Source: Clostridia bacterium (GTDB lineage Bacteria; Bacillota; Clostridia; Oscillospirales; CAG-272). From it: 9,212 bases of DNA. The DNA lies in the NCBI GenBank assembly GCA_900753295.1, contig CAADYQ010000131.1, positions 1-9,212 of the forward strand, written 5' to 3'. Below are positions 1-6,344 of the stretch, in pieces; position 1 is the first letter of the stretch; every line of letters starts with the position of its first letter. The notes under the pieces are model-generated. The model searched no databases and had not been told where the DNA came from. It saw only the letters and a list, made by a program, of their open reading frames with translations. Position numbers and translations under genes: made by a program.

Positions 1-136
1 CGATAGATTCGGCGGAGCGGGCAAGAATGTCCACCCCATCGTCAGCCGCCGCGCCGGGCGCGAGCAGCGACACGGCGATAAGCAGAACGCACGCCGTAAA
101 TATATATTTTTTCAGAAGTACATACAGGTATTTCAT
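1..136 (-). CDS. Secreted protein of unknown function, N-terminal fragment (cut by window edge)
   Basis: Only the first 45 codons are present; the rest lies beyond the left edge. The fragment reads MKYLYVLLKKYIF, then a hydrophobic stretch (about residues 12-26), then APGAAADDGVDILARSAESI. This is a classic signal peptide: a basic N-terminus, a hydrophobic core, and an AxA-type cleavage site near residue 31. There is no lipobox Cys, so the product is probably exported or released rather than a lipoprotein. An in-frame stop lies shortly upstream and ATG is the only normal start codon after it, so the start is fairly secure although the ribosome binding site is weak (GGTG about 6 bases upstream). 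The gene diverges from the DUF1934 gene across a 93-base gap. The mature N-terminus could fit a penicillin-binding D-Ala-D-Ala carboxypeptidase such as DacF, or another envelope or sporulation protein, but too little is visible to name it. Confidence 0.7.
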   Translation of the reverse strand, partial: MKYLYVLLKKYIFTACVLLIAVSLLAPGAAADDGVDILARSAESI

Positions 137-161
137 ATCGGCACCGCACAGTGTTTTTTAT

Positions 162-191
162 TATTTTTCCCGTCCTTCGCGGTCGGATTCA
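162..191 (-). promoter_or_regulatory. Possible forespore sigma (SigF/SigG-like) promoter for the secreted-protein gene
   Basis: On the minus strand, GGGAAAAATA (162-171) matches the SigF -10 pattern GgnrAnAnTw at every defined position. TGAATC (186-191) resembles the TGAATA form of a SigG/SigF -35 element. The implied start of transcription is near 155, giving a leader of about 20 bases before the ATG at 136. No good sigma-A promoter is visible in this gap for either gene. The -10 pattern is degenerate and the region AT-rich, so this is a weak call. Confidence 0.22.
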
Positions 192-229
192 CAGGCGCGC
201 ATGCCAATTAAGACAAGGAGCGTTACAAA

Positions 230-976
230 ATGGATATATCGGAAGACAGAAAAAAATCGCCCTCCAAGCGCCGCGCCCGCAGGTCCGCAGCGCCGCGCGC
301 AAAGGAAGTGCCGAACGCCGACGGCGCAAATGTGATCCCCGTGACGGTAAAGACCGTCACCGAGCGTCTGCTCACCGATGGGGAGGCGTTCAATAATATT
401 CCCACGCCGCCGCCCGGTATGTGCCTTGATCTTGACGCGATGGAGGACGACGAAAGCGGAGCCGAGGCTCCGGTGCTTTTCACGCCGGAGGAGCAGACCG
501 CCCTTGAGCCGCAGAAGCCCGACAGGGTCGAGCTGGTGACGGGCGGCGAATTGCGCATGAGCGACGGATGCGTTGAGCTTATGTGGCGCGACTGCCATGC
601 ATGGGGCGCGGTGGAGGAATCGGTATCGTTCGATCCGGAGGCTCCCGGCATCGTTACTCTCCGCCGCAGGAACAGGACTGCGCTCTCAATGATACTTGAG
701 GCGCTGGGCAACAAAGCGGAGCCTGAGCTTGCCTTTGTGCTTGAGCGCGGCAGGCGGCATATCTCTATATGCCGCGCGCCGGACGGTCCTGCCGAGATCG
801 CGGTCCGCACCTTCAGGCTTGAGAACTCGCTTATCGGCAAGGGCAGGATGCTGCTTGATTTTTCGGTCGAAATACACGGAGTCCGTGCCGAAAAAACGCG
901 GATGCTGATAAAAATAAAGCGCGAGGAGCATGACACGCGCCCCGAATCGGCACAGAATGACACTATATGCAAATGA
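230..976 (+). CDS. DUF1934 (YwiB-like) domain protein with basic N-terminal extension
   Basis: The product is 248 residues. The C-terminal part, about residues 97-231, fits DUF1934, a small calycin-like beta-barrel family that includes B. subtilis YwiB and has no established biochemical role. The visible family pattern is a VELVTGGEL strand, a central VTLRRRNRT strand (compare the usual vtl.R.G), the segment GRRHISICRAPDGPAEIAVRT (near 174-194, compare the usual YeTPyG..e.gv.T), and a final MLIKIKRE strand. Residues 36-46 (IPVTVKTVTER) may be the first barrel strand, which would leave an insertion of about 45 acidic and proline-rich residues. The N-terminus is strongly basic (residues 8-25). 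There is no signal peptide, so it should be cytoplasmic. YwiB-like proteins are usually about 140 residues, so this one is long. AAGGAG lies about 11 bases before the ATG and supports the start. A 249-codon open frame on the opposite strand is a shadow. Confidence 0.72.
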   Translation: MDISEDRKKSPSKRRARRSAAPRAKEVPNADGANVIPVTVKTVTERLLTDGEAFNNIPTPPPGMCLDLDAMEDDESGAEAPVLFTPEEQTALEPQKPDRVELVTGGELRMSDGCVELMWRDCHAWGAVEESVSFDPEAPGIVTLRRRNRTALSMILEALGNKAEPELAFVLERGRRHISICRAPDGPAEIAVRTFRLENSLIGKGRMLLDFSVEIHGVRAEKTRMLIKIKREEHDTRPESAQNDTICK

Positions 977-989
977 ATTTCACTTGCGC

Positions 990-1033
990 TTGAAAATTTT
1001 GTTGCTTTTCGTCATTGAAATTTTCCTGCTTTT
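990..1033 (+). repeat. Imperfect 20-bp tandem repeat covering the ldh -35 element
   Basis: Positions 990-1009 and 1015-1033 share the pattern TTGAAA, then TTTT, then TGCTTTT, with one gap and two mismatches, at a 25-base period. Each copy starts with the same TTGAAA hexamer, and the second one is the -35 box of the ldh promoter. This may be a local duplication or just AT-rich low complexity upstream of the promoter. Confidence 0.35.
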
Positions 1034-1043
1034 GTGATATAAT
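1015..1043 (+). promoter_or_regulatory. Sigma-A promoter of ldh
   Basis: TTGAAA (1015-1020) is followed after exactly 17 bases by a consensus TATAAT (1038-1043), preceded by TGA, an extended -10. Transcription should start close to 1050, leaving a leader of about 55 bases. This is the strongest plus-strand promoter in the window and makes ldh a single-gene unit separate from the DUF1934 gene upstream. Confidence 0.85.
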
Positions 1044-1047
1044 AAAG

Positions 1048-1063
1048 TGATAAAATTTTAACA
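1048..1063 (+). promoter_or_regulatory. Probable Rex operator over the ldh transcription start
   Basis: The sequence TGATAAAATTTTAACA matches the core Rex box TGTTAA-N4-TTAACA at 11 of 12 defined positions. With its flanking G and C it forms an 18-bp palindrome (1047-1064) with a single mismatched pair. It begins 5 bases after the -10 box, so it covers the expected start of transcription, a typical repressor position. Rex senses the NADH/NAD+ ratio in Gram-positive bacteria, and lactate dehydrogenase genes are among its known targets. The match is seen in the sequence; binding is inferred. Confidence 0.68.
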
Positions 1064-1104
1064 CATAACATTCTTTTTTTAAGATACAAAGGACAGGAAG
1101 AATC

Positions 1105-2067
1105 ATGAACAAAATTACGGTGATAGGCGCGGGAAGCGTCGGTTCGACTGTGGCGTACACTCTTGCCGTCACAGGCATTGCATCTGAGATAGTTATGATA
1201 GATATCAACCGCGAAAAGGCACTCGGCGAGGCGCTCGATATCCGTCAGGGAATACCCTTTTGCTCTCCCTGCTCGATATACGCCGGCGACTACCGCGATG
1301 CCGCCGGTTCGGATATCGTTGTGCTTACATCCGGTATTGCACGCAAGCCCGGTCAGTCGCGTCTCGACCTTGCTCAGACAAATGTTGACATCACAAAAAG
1401 CATAATCCCGCGCATCGTCGCATACGCGCCGGAGGCGGTATATATTATCGTTTCCAACCCCGTTGATATCCTCACATACACATTTATCCGATGTTCAGGG
1501 CTGCCCGCATCGCGTATCATCGGTTCGGGCACGATACTTGATACCGCACGTCTGCGCGCAAGACTTTCCGAGTTCTATTCTATAAACCAGCAAAACGTCC
1601 ATGCATATGTTTTCGGTGAGCACGGCGATTCCTCCTTTATCCCGTGGTCGCTCGCCAACATCTCAAACGTTCCGGTCGATGAATATCGCTCCTCGCTTGC
1701 CAATGTTGAGGGCGTTCCCGCAGTGGATGCACTGTCGCCCACGCTGAAGCACTCCGAGGTCGAGGAGTATGTGCGCAAATCCGGTGCCCGCGTCATTCAG
1801 CGCAAGGGAGCTACGTTCTATGCCGTTTCCATTGCGGTATGTCATATCTGCCGCGCAGTGCTCAGCGGTATCGACACCACTATGACCGTCTCGGCTATGC
1901 TTGACGGCGATTACGGTATAGACGATGTATGTATTTCGCTCATCAATATAATCGGCGAGGGCGGCGTGCACGGCAGAGTCCTTCCCCAGCTTACCGATTC
2001 CGAAATGGCTTTGCTGCATAAGAGCGCCGAGTCGCTCCGCAGCGTCATCGCCGGCATAAAGATCTAA
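1105..2067 (+). CDS. ldh: NAD-dependent L-lactate dehydrogenase (FBP-activated type)
   Basis: The product is 320 residues, normal for the family, and would interconvert pyruvate and L-lactate with NADH at the end of fermentation. It has the Rossmann motif GAGSVGS (8-14), an NAD-selecting Asp33, substrate Arg86 (Arg109 in standard LDH numbering), NPVD (118-121), Asp146 and Arg149 (168 and 171), and catalytic His173 in GEHGDS (His195). Arg151 and His166 correspond to the two residues (173 and 188) that bind fructose 1,6-bisphosphate in allosteric bacterial LDHs, so activation by that sugar is expected. Thr237 matches the LDH-type Thr246. The oddity is Arg80 in the mobile loop (IARKPGQSR), where classical LDHs have Gln102 and malate dehydrogenases have Arg. 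Overall the sequence is much closer to LDH (EHGDSSFIPWS, KGATFYA). Two purine-rich segments (AAAGGA, AGGAAG) precede the ATG. It has its own promoter and Rex box and ends at a strong hairpin. Confidence 0.9.
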   Translation: MNKITVIGAGSVGSTVAYTLAVTGIASEIVMIDINREKALGEALDIRQGIPFCSPCSIYAGDYRDAAGSDIVVLTSGIARKPGQSRLDLAQTNVDITKSIIPRIVAYAPEAVYIIVSNPVDILTYTFIRCSGLPASRIIGSGTILDTARLRARLSEFYSINQQNVHAYVFGEHGDSSFIPWSLANISNVPVDEYRSSLANVEGVPAVDALSPTLKHSEVEEYVRKSGARVIQRKGATFYAVSIAVCHICRAVLSGIDTTMTVSAMLDGDYGIDDVCISLINIIGEGGVHGRVLPQLTDSEMALLHKSAESLRSVIAGIKI

Positions 2068-2090
2068 AATAATTTCCGGAGCATCCGGAT

Positions 2091-2138
2091 AAAAGCCTCC
2101 GGGCTGATGCGCATACGCGCGTCAGCCCGGAGGCTTTT
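2091..2138. terminator. Bidirectional intrinsic terminator between ldh and ppa
   Basis: The arms at 2091-2112 and 2117-2138 form a 22-bp stem with a single T-G wobble and a 4-base loop (ATAC). The outer four pairs are A-T, so transcripts from either strand end the stem in a run of U. It starts 23 bases after the ldh stop codon and ends one base before the ppa stop codon, so it serves both convergent units. A smaller CCGGA-GCA-TCCGG hairpin (2076-2088) sits just before it. Confidence 0.93.
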
Positions 2139-2139
2139 A

Positions 2140-2676
2140 TTATGCTCTTTCGGTGAATTTCTTTTTGTAGCCTTCCATCGCCTCGGCGATGATTTTTTTC
2201 GCCTCATCGGTGCAGTAAAGTTCCTTTACCGCGGTCTGCTTGTTTTCAAGCTGCTTGTAGACCGAGAAAAAGTGCATTATTTCATCAAAAATATGCGTCG
2301 GAAGGTCGTCGATGGAGGTTATCATGTTGTAGTTCGGGTCGGAGAAGGGAACGGCAATGATCTTGTCGTCAAGTCTGCCGCCGTCTATCATGCGCATTAC
2401 GCCGATGGGATATACCTGCACCAGCGTCATGGGGTAGATAGGCTCATTGCCTATGACCAGCACGTCGAGCGGGTCGCCGTCGTCGGCATAGGTGCGCGGG
2501 ATAAAGCCGTAGTTCGCGGGGTAGTGTGTCGAGGTGTAGAGAACGCGGTCAAGACGAAGAATGCCGGTGCGCTTGTCAAGCTCATACTTGCATTTTCCGC
2601 CGAGTGGGATCTCGATAAGAGCCGAAAAGTTTTCGGGGCTTATCATTGCGGGGTCGATGTCATGCCAGATGTTCAT
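2140..2676 (-). CDS. ppa: Inorganic pyrophosphatase, family I
   Basis: This cytoplasmic enzyme hydrolyses pyrophosphate to two phosphates and so pulls nucleic acid, tRNA-charging and activation reactions forward. The protein is 178 residues, the usual bacterial size. The family signature DGDPLDV (66-72) gives the metal-binding Asp66, Asp68 and Asp71. KYELDK (30-35), RVLYTSTHYPANYGFIP (44-60) and the acidic RLDDK (101-105) match the E. coli enzyme's active-site segments. The frame also allows an ATG six codons upstream (2694), but GGAGG at 2682-2686 sits 5 bases before the ATG at 2676 and follows the upstream one, so I chose the internal start (MNIWHDI). It is the last gene of the operon, 23 bases after the obgE stop, and its stop codon abuts the shared terminator. 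Confidence 0.95.
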   Translation of the reverse strand: MNIWHDIDPAMISPENFSALIEIPLGGKCKYELDKRTGILRLDRVLYTSTHYPANYGFIPRTYADDGDPLDVLVIGNEPIYPMTLVQVYPIGVMRMIDGGRLDDKIIAVPFSDPNYNMITSIDDLPTHIFDEIMHFFSVYKQLENKQTAVKELYCTDEAKKIIAEAMEGYKKKFTERA

Positions 2677-2681
2677 AGGTA

Positions 2682-2688
2682 CCTCCGG
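2682..2688 (-). promoter_or_regulatory. Ribosome binding site that fixes the ppa start
   Basis: On the minus strand, CCGGAGG occupies this position and is followed by 5 bases (TACCT) and the ATG at 2676. It lies downstream of the alternative ATG at 2694, which has no comparable site, so translation should begin at 2676. Confidence 0.8.
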
Positions 2689-2699
2689 GATCATTTGTT

Positions 2700-3986
2700 T
2701 TATTTTACGTATTCAAATTCGAAATCGTATATCGATACGGTGCAGCCATCAGTACAGCCGCGTGCTTCAAGCTCGTCAAAAACGCCGCTGCGGCGCAATA
2801 CCTTCTGGAAGAAGTTCAGCGATTCGTAGTCGCTGAAGTTTATCTGTCCCATAAGGTTGAACAGCCATTCGCCCTCAACATAGAAGGTGTCGTTTTCGCG
2901 TCTTATGGTCGTTTCGCGTCCGCCGCCGACATAAGCGTCCTCCGGCTCGTACTCGCGCTCGTATACCTTAATGGGCGGCAGCTTGGCAAGCTCGCGCACG
3001 GTGAGGCGGATCAGCTCGTCCACTCCCTCGCCGGTAACGGCGGAGATGTACACGAGCGGGCAGCCGAGAGAGGCAACGTACTGCTCAAAGGCGGGAATGT
3101 CCACGCGCTCACGGTCAAGCGCGTCGATCTTGTTGGCAACGATTATCTGCGGACGCCCGGCAAGCTCGGGACTGTACCGTTCCAGCTCGCCGTTTATTAT
3201 TTTTATGTCCTCAACGGGATCGCGGTATTCGGTCGCGACAATGTCAACCACGTGTAAAAGCAGACGGCAGCGGTCAACATGGCGCAAAAATGCGTGTCCA
3301 AGCCCCGCACCCTCAGCCGCGCCCTCTATAAGTCCGGGGATATCGGCTGCAACAAAGCCCGCGCCCTCGCCTGCGGGGGCGGGAACGACTCCGAGCATGG
3401 GGGAGAGCGTTGTAAAATGATAGTCGGCTACCTTGGGGCGCGCCGCGCTTATGCGGGAGAGGAGCGATGATTTGCCAACGCTCGGATATCCGATAAGACC
3501 GACGTCCGCCAGCATTTTCAGCTCAAGCACGACCTCGCGTTCTTCGCCGCGCGAGCCGTTTTTGGCAAACATGGGGACCTGCCTTGTAGGTGTGGCAAAG
3601 TGGCGGTTCCCCCAGCCGCCGCGTCCGCCGCGGCAAAGCACAAAGTCCGCTCCGCCGTCCTCGGACATATCGTGGATTATCTTTTCCGTCTCCGGATCGC
3701 GCAAAAGCGTTCCGGGCGGCACGGGGATAAAAAGATCGTCCGCGCTCTCGCCGTGGAACTTGCGGCCGGAGCCGTCGCCGCCGTTCTGCGCAACGAATTT
3801 GCGCTTGTAGCGGAAAGCGAGCAGGGTGTTGCTTCCGGGATCGACGCGAAAGACGATGCTTCCGCCCTTTCCGCCGTCGCCGCCGTCGGGGCCGCCGTGC
3901 GAGACGTATTTTTCACGTCTGAAGGAAACGGCGCCGTTGCCGCCGTTTCCGGCTTTTACGTAGATTTTTATTCTGTCAATAAACAT
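2700..3986 (-). CDS. obgE: Obg/CgtA family GTPase, ribosome assembly and stress-linked
   Basis: The 428-residue protein has the three Obg domains in order. The glycine-rich Obg fold (about 1-157) has repeated GG turns such as GGPDGGDGGKGG. The G domain follows, with P-loop GYPSVGKS (166-173), switch motif FTTLSP (191-196), DIPG (215-218) and NKID (285-288). The C-terminal OCT domain (about 345-428) includes the tryptophan/phenylalanine-rich region around GEWLFNLMG (372-380). The OCT domain is found in Firmicutes-type Obg and is missing from some other lineages. Obg binds the large ribosomal subunit late in assembly, and in B. subtilis it is tied to the stringent and general stress responses and to sporulation. 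The ATG follows AGAGGA at suitable spacing. The gene begins 18 bases after der stops and ends 23 bases before ppa, so co-transcription is likely. Confidence 0.97.
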   Translation of the reverse strand: MFIDRIKIYVKAGNGGNGAVSFRREKYVSHGGPDGGDGGKGGSIVFRVDPGSNTLLAFRYKRKFVAQNGGDGSGRKFHGESADDLFIPVPPGTLLRDPETEKIIHDMSEDGGADFVLCRGGRGGWGNRHFATPTRQVPMFAKNGSRGEEREVVLELKMLADVGLIGYPSVGKSSLLSRISAARPKVADYHFTTLSPMLGVVPAPAGEGAGFVAADIPGLIEGAAEGAGLGHAFLRHVDRCRLLLHVVDIVATEYRDPVEDIKIINGELERYSPELAGRPQIIVANKIDALDRERVDIPAFEQYVASLGCPLVYISAVTGEGVDELIRLTVRELAKLPPIKVYEREYEPEDAYVGGGRETTIRRENDTFYVEGEWLFNLMGQINFSDYESLNFFQKVLRRSGVFDELEARGCTDGCTVSIYDFEFEYVK

Positions 3987-4004
3987 ATGGGCTTCCTCTT
4001 GGGA

Positions 4005-5339
4005 TCACTGCGCGTCGTCGCCCTTTTCGCGGATTATGAGCTTTATGGGCGTTCCGGCAAAGCCGAAGGTGTCGCGCAGACAGTTTTCGATATATCTCTG
4101 GTAGGAGAAGTGGAACAATTCGGCGCTGTTGCAGAAGATGACAAATGTCGGCGGTGCGACCGAGGTCTGCGTCATGTAGTAAATGCGCAGTCGCTTGCCC
4201 TTGTCCGTGGGCGGCTGAACGCGCGTCACAGCCTCGCGCAATACGTCGTTCAGCATTCCGGTGGATATGCGCATGACGGACGATGAGTACACCGCATTTA
4301 TCTGACCGAACAGGTTGGTTATGCGCTGTCCCGTGAGAGCCGAGACATACATTATCGGCGCGTAGGTCATGTACGAGAGTGCTATGCGTATCTTGTTGTC
4401 AAAATCACGCACGGTCGAGTTGTCCTTGTCGGGGATAGAGTCCCATTTGTTGACCACTATCACAGATGCCTTGCCAGCCTCATGCGCGATGCCGGCTATC
4501 TTCTCGTCCTGCTCGGTGATGCCCTCGCCCGCGTCTATCATGATAAGGCATACGTCGGCGCGCTCCACCGCGGTGTGCGCGCGGAGGACCGAATATTTTT
4601 CAACGCTGTCCTTTATTTTCGCGCTGCGACGGATGCCCGCAGTGTCGATAAAGGTGTAGGTGCCAAAGCTGTTTACCACACGGGTGTCTATCGCGTCGCG
4701 CGTCGTTCCGGGAATGTTGGAAACGATCATACGCTCCGCGCCCGAGATGCGGTTGACAAGAGAGGATTTCCCCGCATTAGGCTTTCCTATCACAGCGACC
4801 TTTATGCCCTCGTCGGGGTCCTCGCCTGCTTCTCCCTCGGGCAGGAGCGCATATATCTCGTCAAGCAGGTCGCCGGTGCCGGTGCCGTGTACCGATGAGA
4901 GCGCTACAAGCTCGCTGTCGAATCCGAATTCATAGAACTCGTAAAATTCGGGCGGCGTTGCGCCTACGCTGTCGCATTTGTTTACCGCAACCACCACCGG
5001 CTTGCGGCTCTTTTTCAGCATAACGGCTATCTCGCGGTCGTCGGCGGTGGGACCTGTGCGTACATCGCAGAGAAACACTATCACGTCCGCGGTGTCTATG
5101 GCTATCTCAGCCTGCATGCGCATATGCGCAAGGATAACGTCGTCTGTTTTCGGCTCAATGCCGCCGGTGTCGATGACCGTCATTCTTACGCCGCGCCATT
5201 CGGTCTCGCCGTATATACGGTCGCGGGTCACGCCGGGAGTGTCCTCAACTATCGCGCGGCGCTCGCCTATCAGCTTGTTGAAAAGCGTGCTTTTGCCCAC
5301 ATTGGGTCTTCCTACTATTGCAATTACGGGTTTTGACAT
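4005..5339 (-). CDS. der: Ribosome assembly GTPase Der (EngA), double G domain
   Basis: The 444-residue protein carries two consecutive GTPase domains and a C-terminal KH-like domain, the layout unique to Der. Domain 1 has GRPNVGKS (10-17), DTGG (57-60) and NKCD (120-123). Domain 2 has GKPNAGKS (185-192), DTAG (232-235) and NKWD (297-300). The KH-like part spans about 355-438. Der is generally essential and helps complete the 50S ribosomal subunit. The linker between the domains (about 166-178) is short and acidic (EGEAGEDPDEG). CGGAG about 8 bases before the ATG supports the start. It starts 16 bases after the lipoprotein gene ends and is followed after 18 bases by obgE, so two 50S-assembly GTPases are made from neighbouring genes. 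Confidence 0.97.
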   Translation of the reverse strand: MSKPVIAIVGRPNVGKSTLFNKLIGERRAIVEDTPGVTRDRIYGETEWRGVRMTVIDTGGIEPKTDDVILAHMRMQAEIAIDTADVIVFLCDVRTGPTADDREIAVMLKKSRKPVVVAVNKCDSVGATPPEFYEFYEFGFDSELVALSSVHGTGTGDLLDEIYALLPEGEAGEDPDEGIKVAVIGKPNAGKSSLVNRISGAERMIVSNIPGTTRDAIDTRVVNSFGTYTFIDTAGIRRSAKIKDSVEKYSVLRAHTAVERADVCLIMIDAGEGITEQDEKIAGIAHEAGKASVIVVNKWDSIPDKDNSTVRDFDNKIRIALSYMTYAPIMYVSALTGQRITNLFGQINAVYSSSVMRISTGMLNDVLREAVTRVQPPTDKGKRLRIYYMTQTSVAPPTFVIFCNSAELFHFSYQRYIENCLRDTFGFAGTPIKLIIREKGDDAQ

Positions 5340-5355
5340 TTTATGCTCCGTTTTT

Positions 5356-6300
5356 TTATTTGGTCGGACTCATCGAAAGATAAGCGTTTACATCGGCAAG
5401 CGGGATCGAGAATTCCGCAAAGCCGCCGAGGTTGCGATTCAGCTCTATCACTATCACAAGGTCGTTCGGGGTGAAATATGTGTCCGGATATGTGTTGTAA
5501 AGCTCGTACATCGCGTACTGCGACATCATGTCGGCAAGCGAGATGGAGGAGGTGAGCTTGTCCATGCCGCTTATCTGCCTGAAGCGATCTGCTTCAAACA
5601 GCTTTTTGATCTCGCCAAAGTCGGAATAAACCTTTTTTTGCGAGATATTACGTCCCGTGCTGAGGTTTATTATATTGGAATACACGAACGGCGAGTCCGC
5701 CGAGCCGTCCGAATACGACATGGCGCCCTCCGAGCGGACCGAGAGCAGGTTGCCGCCGAGGTATGTTACGGCAGTTTTGGTGATCTCGTATTTTACGGCG
5801 ATGCCGTTCTGGGTGTAGTCGGCAAGACCGAGCAGGCGTTTTTTGAATTCGTCCGCGGCGATATCACCGAGAAGGGTGTTTATTTTTGACTGCATATCGG
5901 GGTTGGAAAGTCCCGTGAGCTTGGGATAGCGCAATATCTTGCGGCTCTTCTGCGCGCCGACCTCGGCTATCACCTCTTCAAGCATCACAACATCGTAGTC
6001 ATAGCTGACAACATCGACGAGCTGCGTCGTCTCCTCCGTGACCGGCTTGGTCACGGGCAGGTCGGGGTCGCGCGTCGTCTCGTCTTGGGGGATAGTCCCG
6101 CTTCCCTGACTGTCGCTCGTCACCTCCGGGGAGGTGAGCGCGGGGTCTTCGGTGAATTCGTCCACGCCCACAACGAGCGAGTGCGCGGGCGAACCGTCCG
6201 CCCGGCGGCATGAGGCAAGGCAGACAGCCGCCAGCGTCGGAAGCAGGAGCGCGAGCGCGAGCGGGCGTGCGAGCGTACTGTTTTTGATTCTTTTTTTCAT
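5356..6300 (-). CDS. Lipoprotein with DUF4163/DUF3298 (RsiV/PdaC-like) region
   Basis: The 314-residue precursor begins MKKRIKNSTL, followed by a hydrophobic core and a perfect lipobox LASC, with Cys31 as the lipid-anchored residue. The mature protein should sit on the outer face of the membrane. Residues about 33-95 are a Thr, Asp, Glu and Pro-rich spacer of low complexity. The rest looks like the DUF4163 plus DUF3298 pair: YPKLTGLSNPDMQSKIN (125-141) matches the start of DUF4163, and YFTPNDLVIVIELNRNLGG with FSIP (275-300) matches the end of DUF3298. That pair occurs in the extracellular part of anti-sigma factor RsiV and in deacetylase PdaC, often as a sensor or binding module. No catalytic domain or transmembrane anti-sigma helix is present. 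The frame runs 34 codons further upstream, but AAGAGGA (6307-6313), 6 bases before this ATG, and the signal peptide fix the start here. It lies inside the DUF512-der-obgE operon. Confidence 0.85.
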   Translation of the reverse strand: MKKRIKNSTLARPLALALLLPTLAAVCLASCRRADGSPAHSLVVGVDEFTEDPALTSPEVTSDSQGSGTIPQDETTRDPDLPVTKPVTEETTQLVDVVSYDYDVVMLEEVIAEVGAQKSRKILRYPKLTGLSNPDMQSKINTLLGDIAADEFKKRLLGLADYTQNGIAVKYEITKTAVTYLGGNLLSVRSEGAMSYSDGSADSPFVYSNIINLSTGRNISQKKVYSDFGEIKKLFEADRFRQISGMDKLTSSISLADMMSQYAMYELYNTYPDTYFTPNDLVIVIELNRNLGGFAEFSIPLADVNAYLSMSPTK

Positions 6301-6306
6301 TGTTAA

Positions 6307-6313
6307 TCCTCTT
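6307..6313 (-). promoter_or_regulatory. Ribosome binding site that fixes the lipoprotein start
   Basis: AAGAGGA on the minus strand lies 6 bases before the ATG at 6300. It decides against a longer frame beginning at 6402, which would overlap the end of the radical SAM gene and bury the signal peptide. Confidence 0.75.
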
Positions 6314-6344
6314 TTTTGGGAGACGGACAGGCAAAAAACGCTCC

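Noticed and set aside
223..972. A 249-codon open frame on the minus strand
   Set aside because: It is antisense to the DUF1934 gene. Its Ser/Arg-rich translation is typical of a shadow frame, and the plus-strand gene has a good ribosome binding site and a family match.
977..998. Possible terminator after the DUF1934 gene (TTTCA...TGAAA)
   Set aside because: The pairing is limited to about 5 bp with mismatches inside and no stable GC stem, so I do not call a terminator.
3800..3990. Gly-codon-rich, repeat-like sequence near the obgE start
   Set aside because: It encodes the conserved glycine-rich Obg fold and is not an independent repeat.
3600..4286. A 228-codon plus-strand frame across the der/obgE junction
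   Set aside because: It runs antisense over the conserved parts of two well-recognised GTPases and the gap between them; no start signal or domain supports it.
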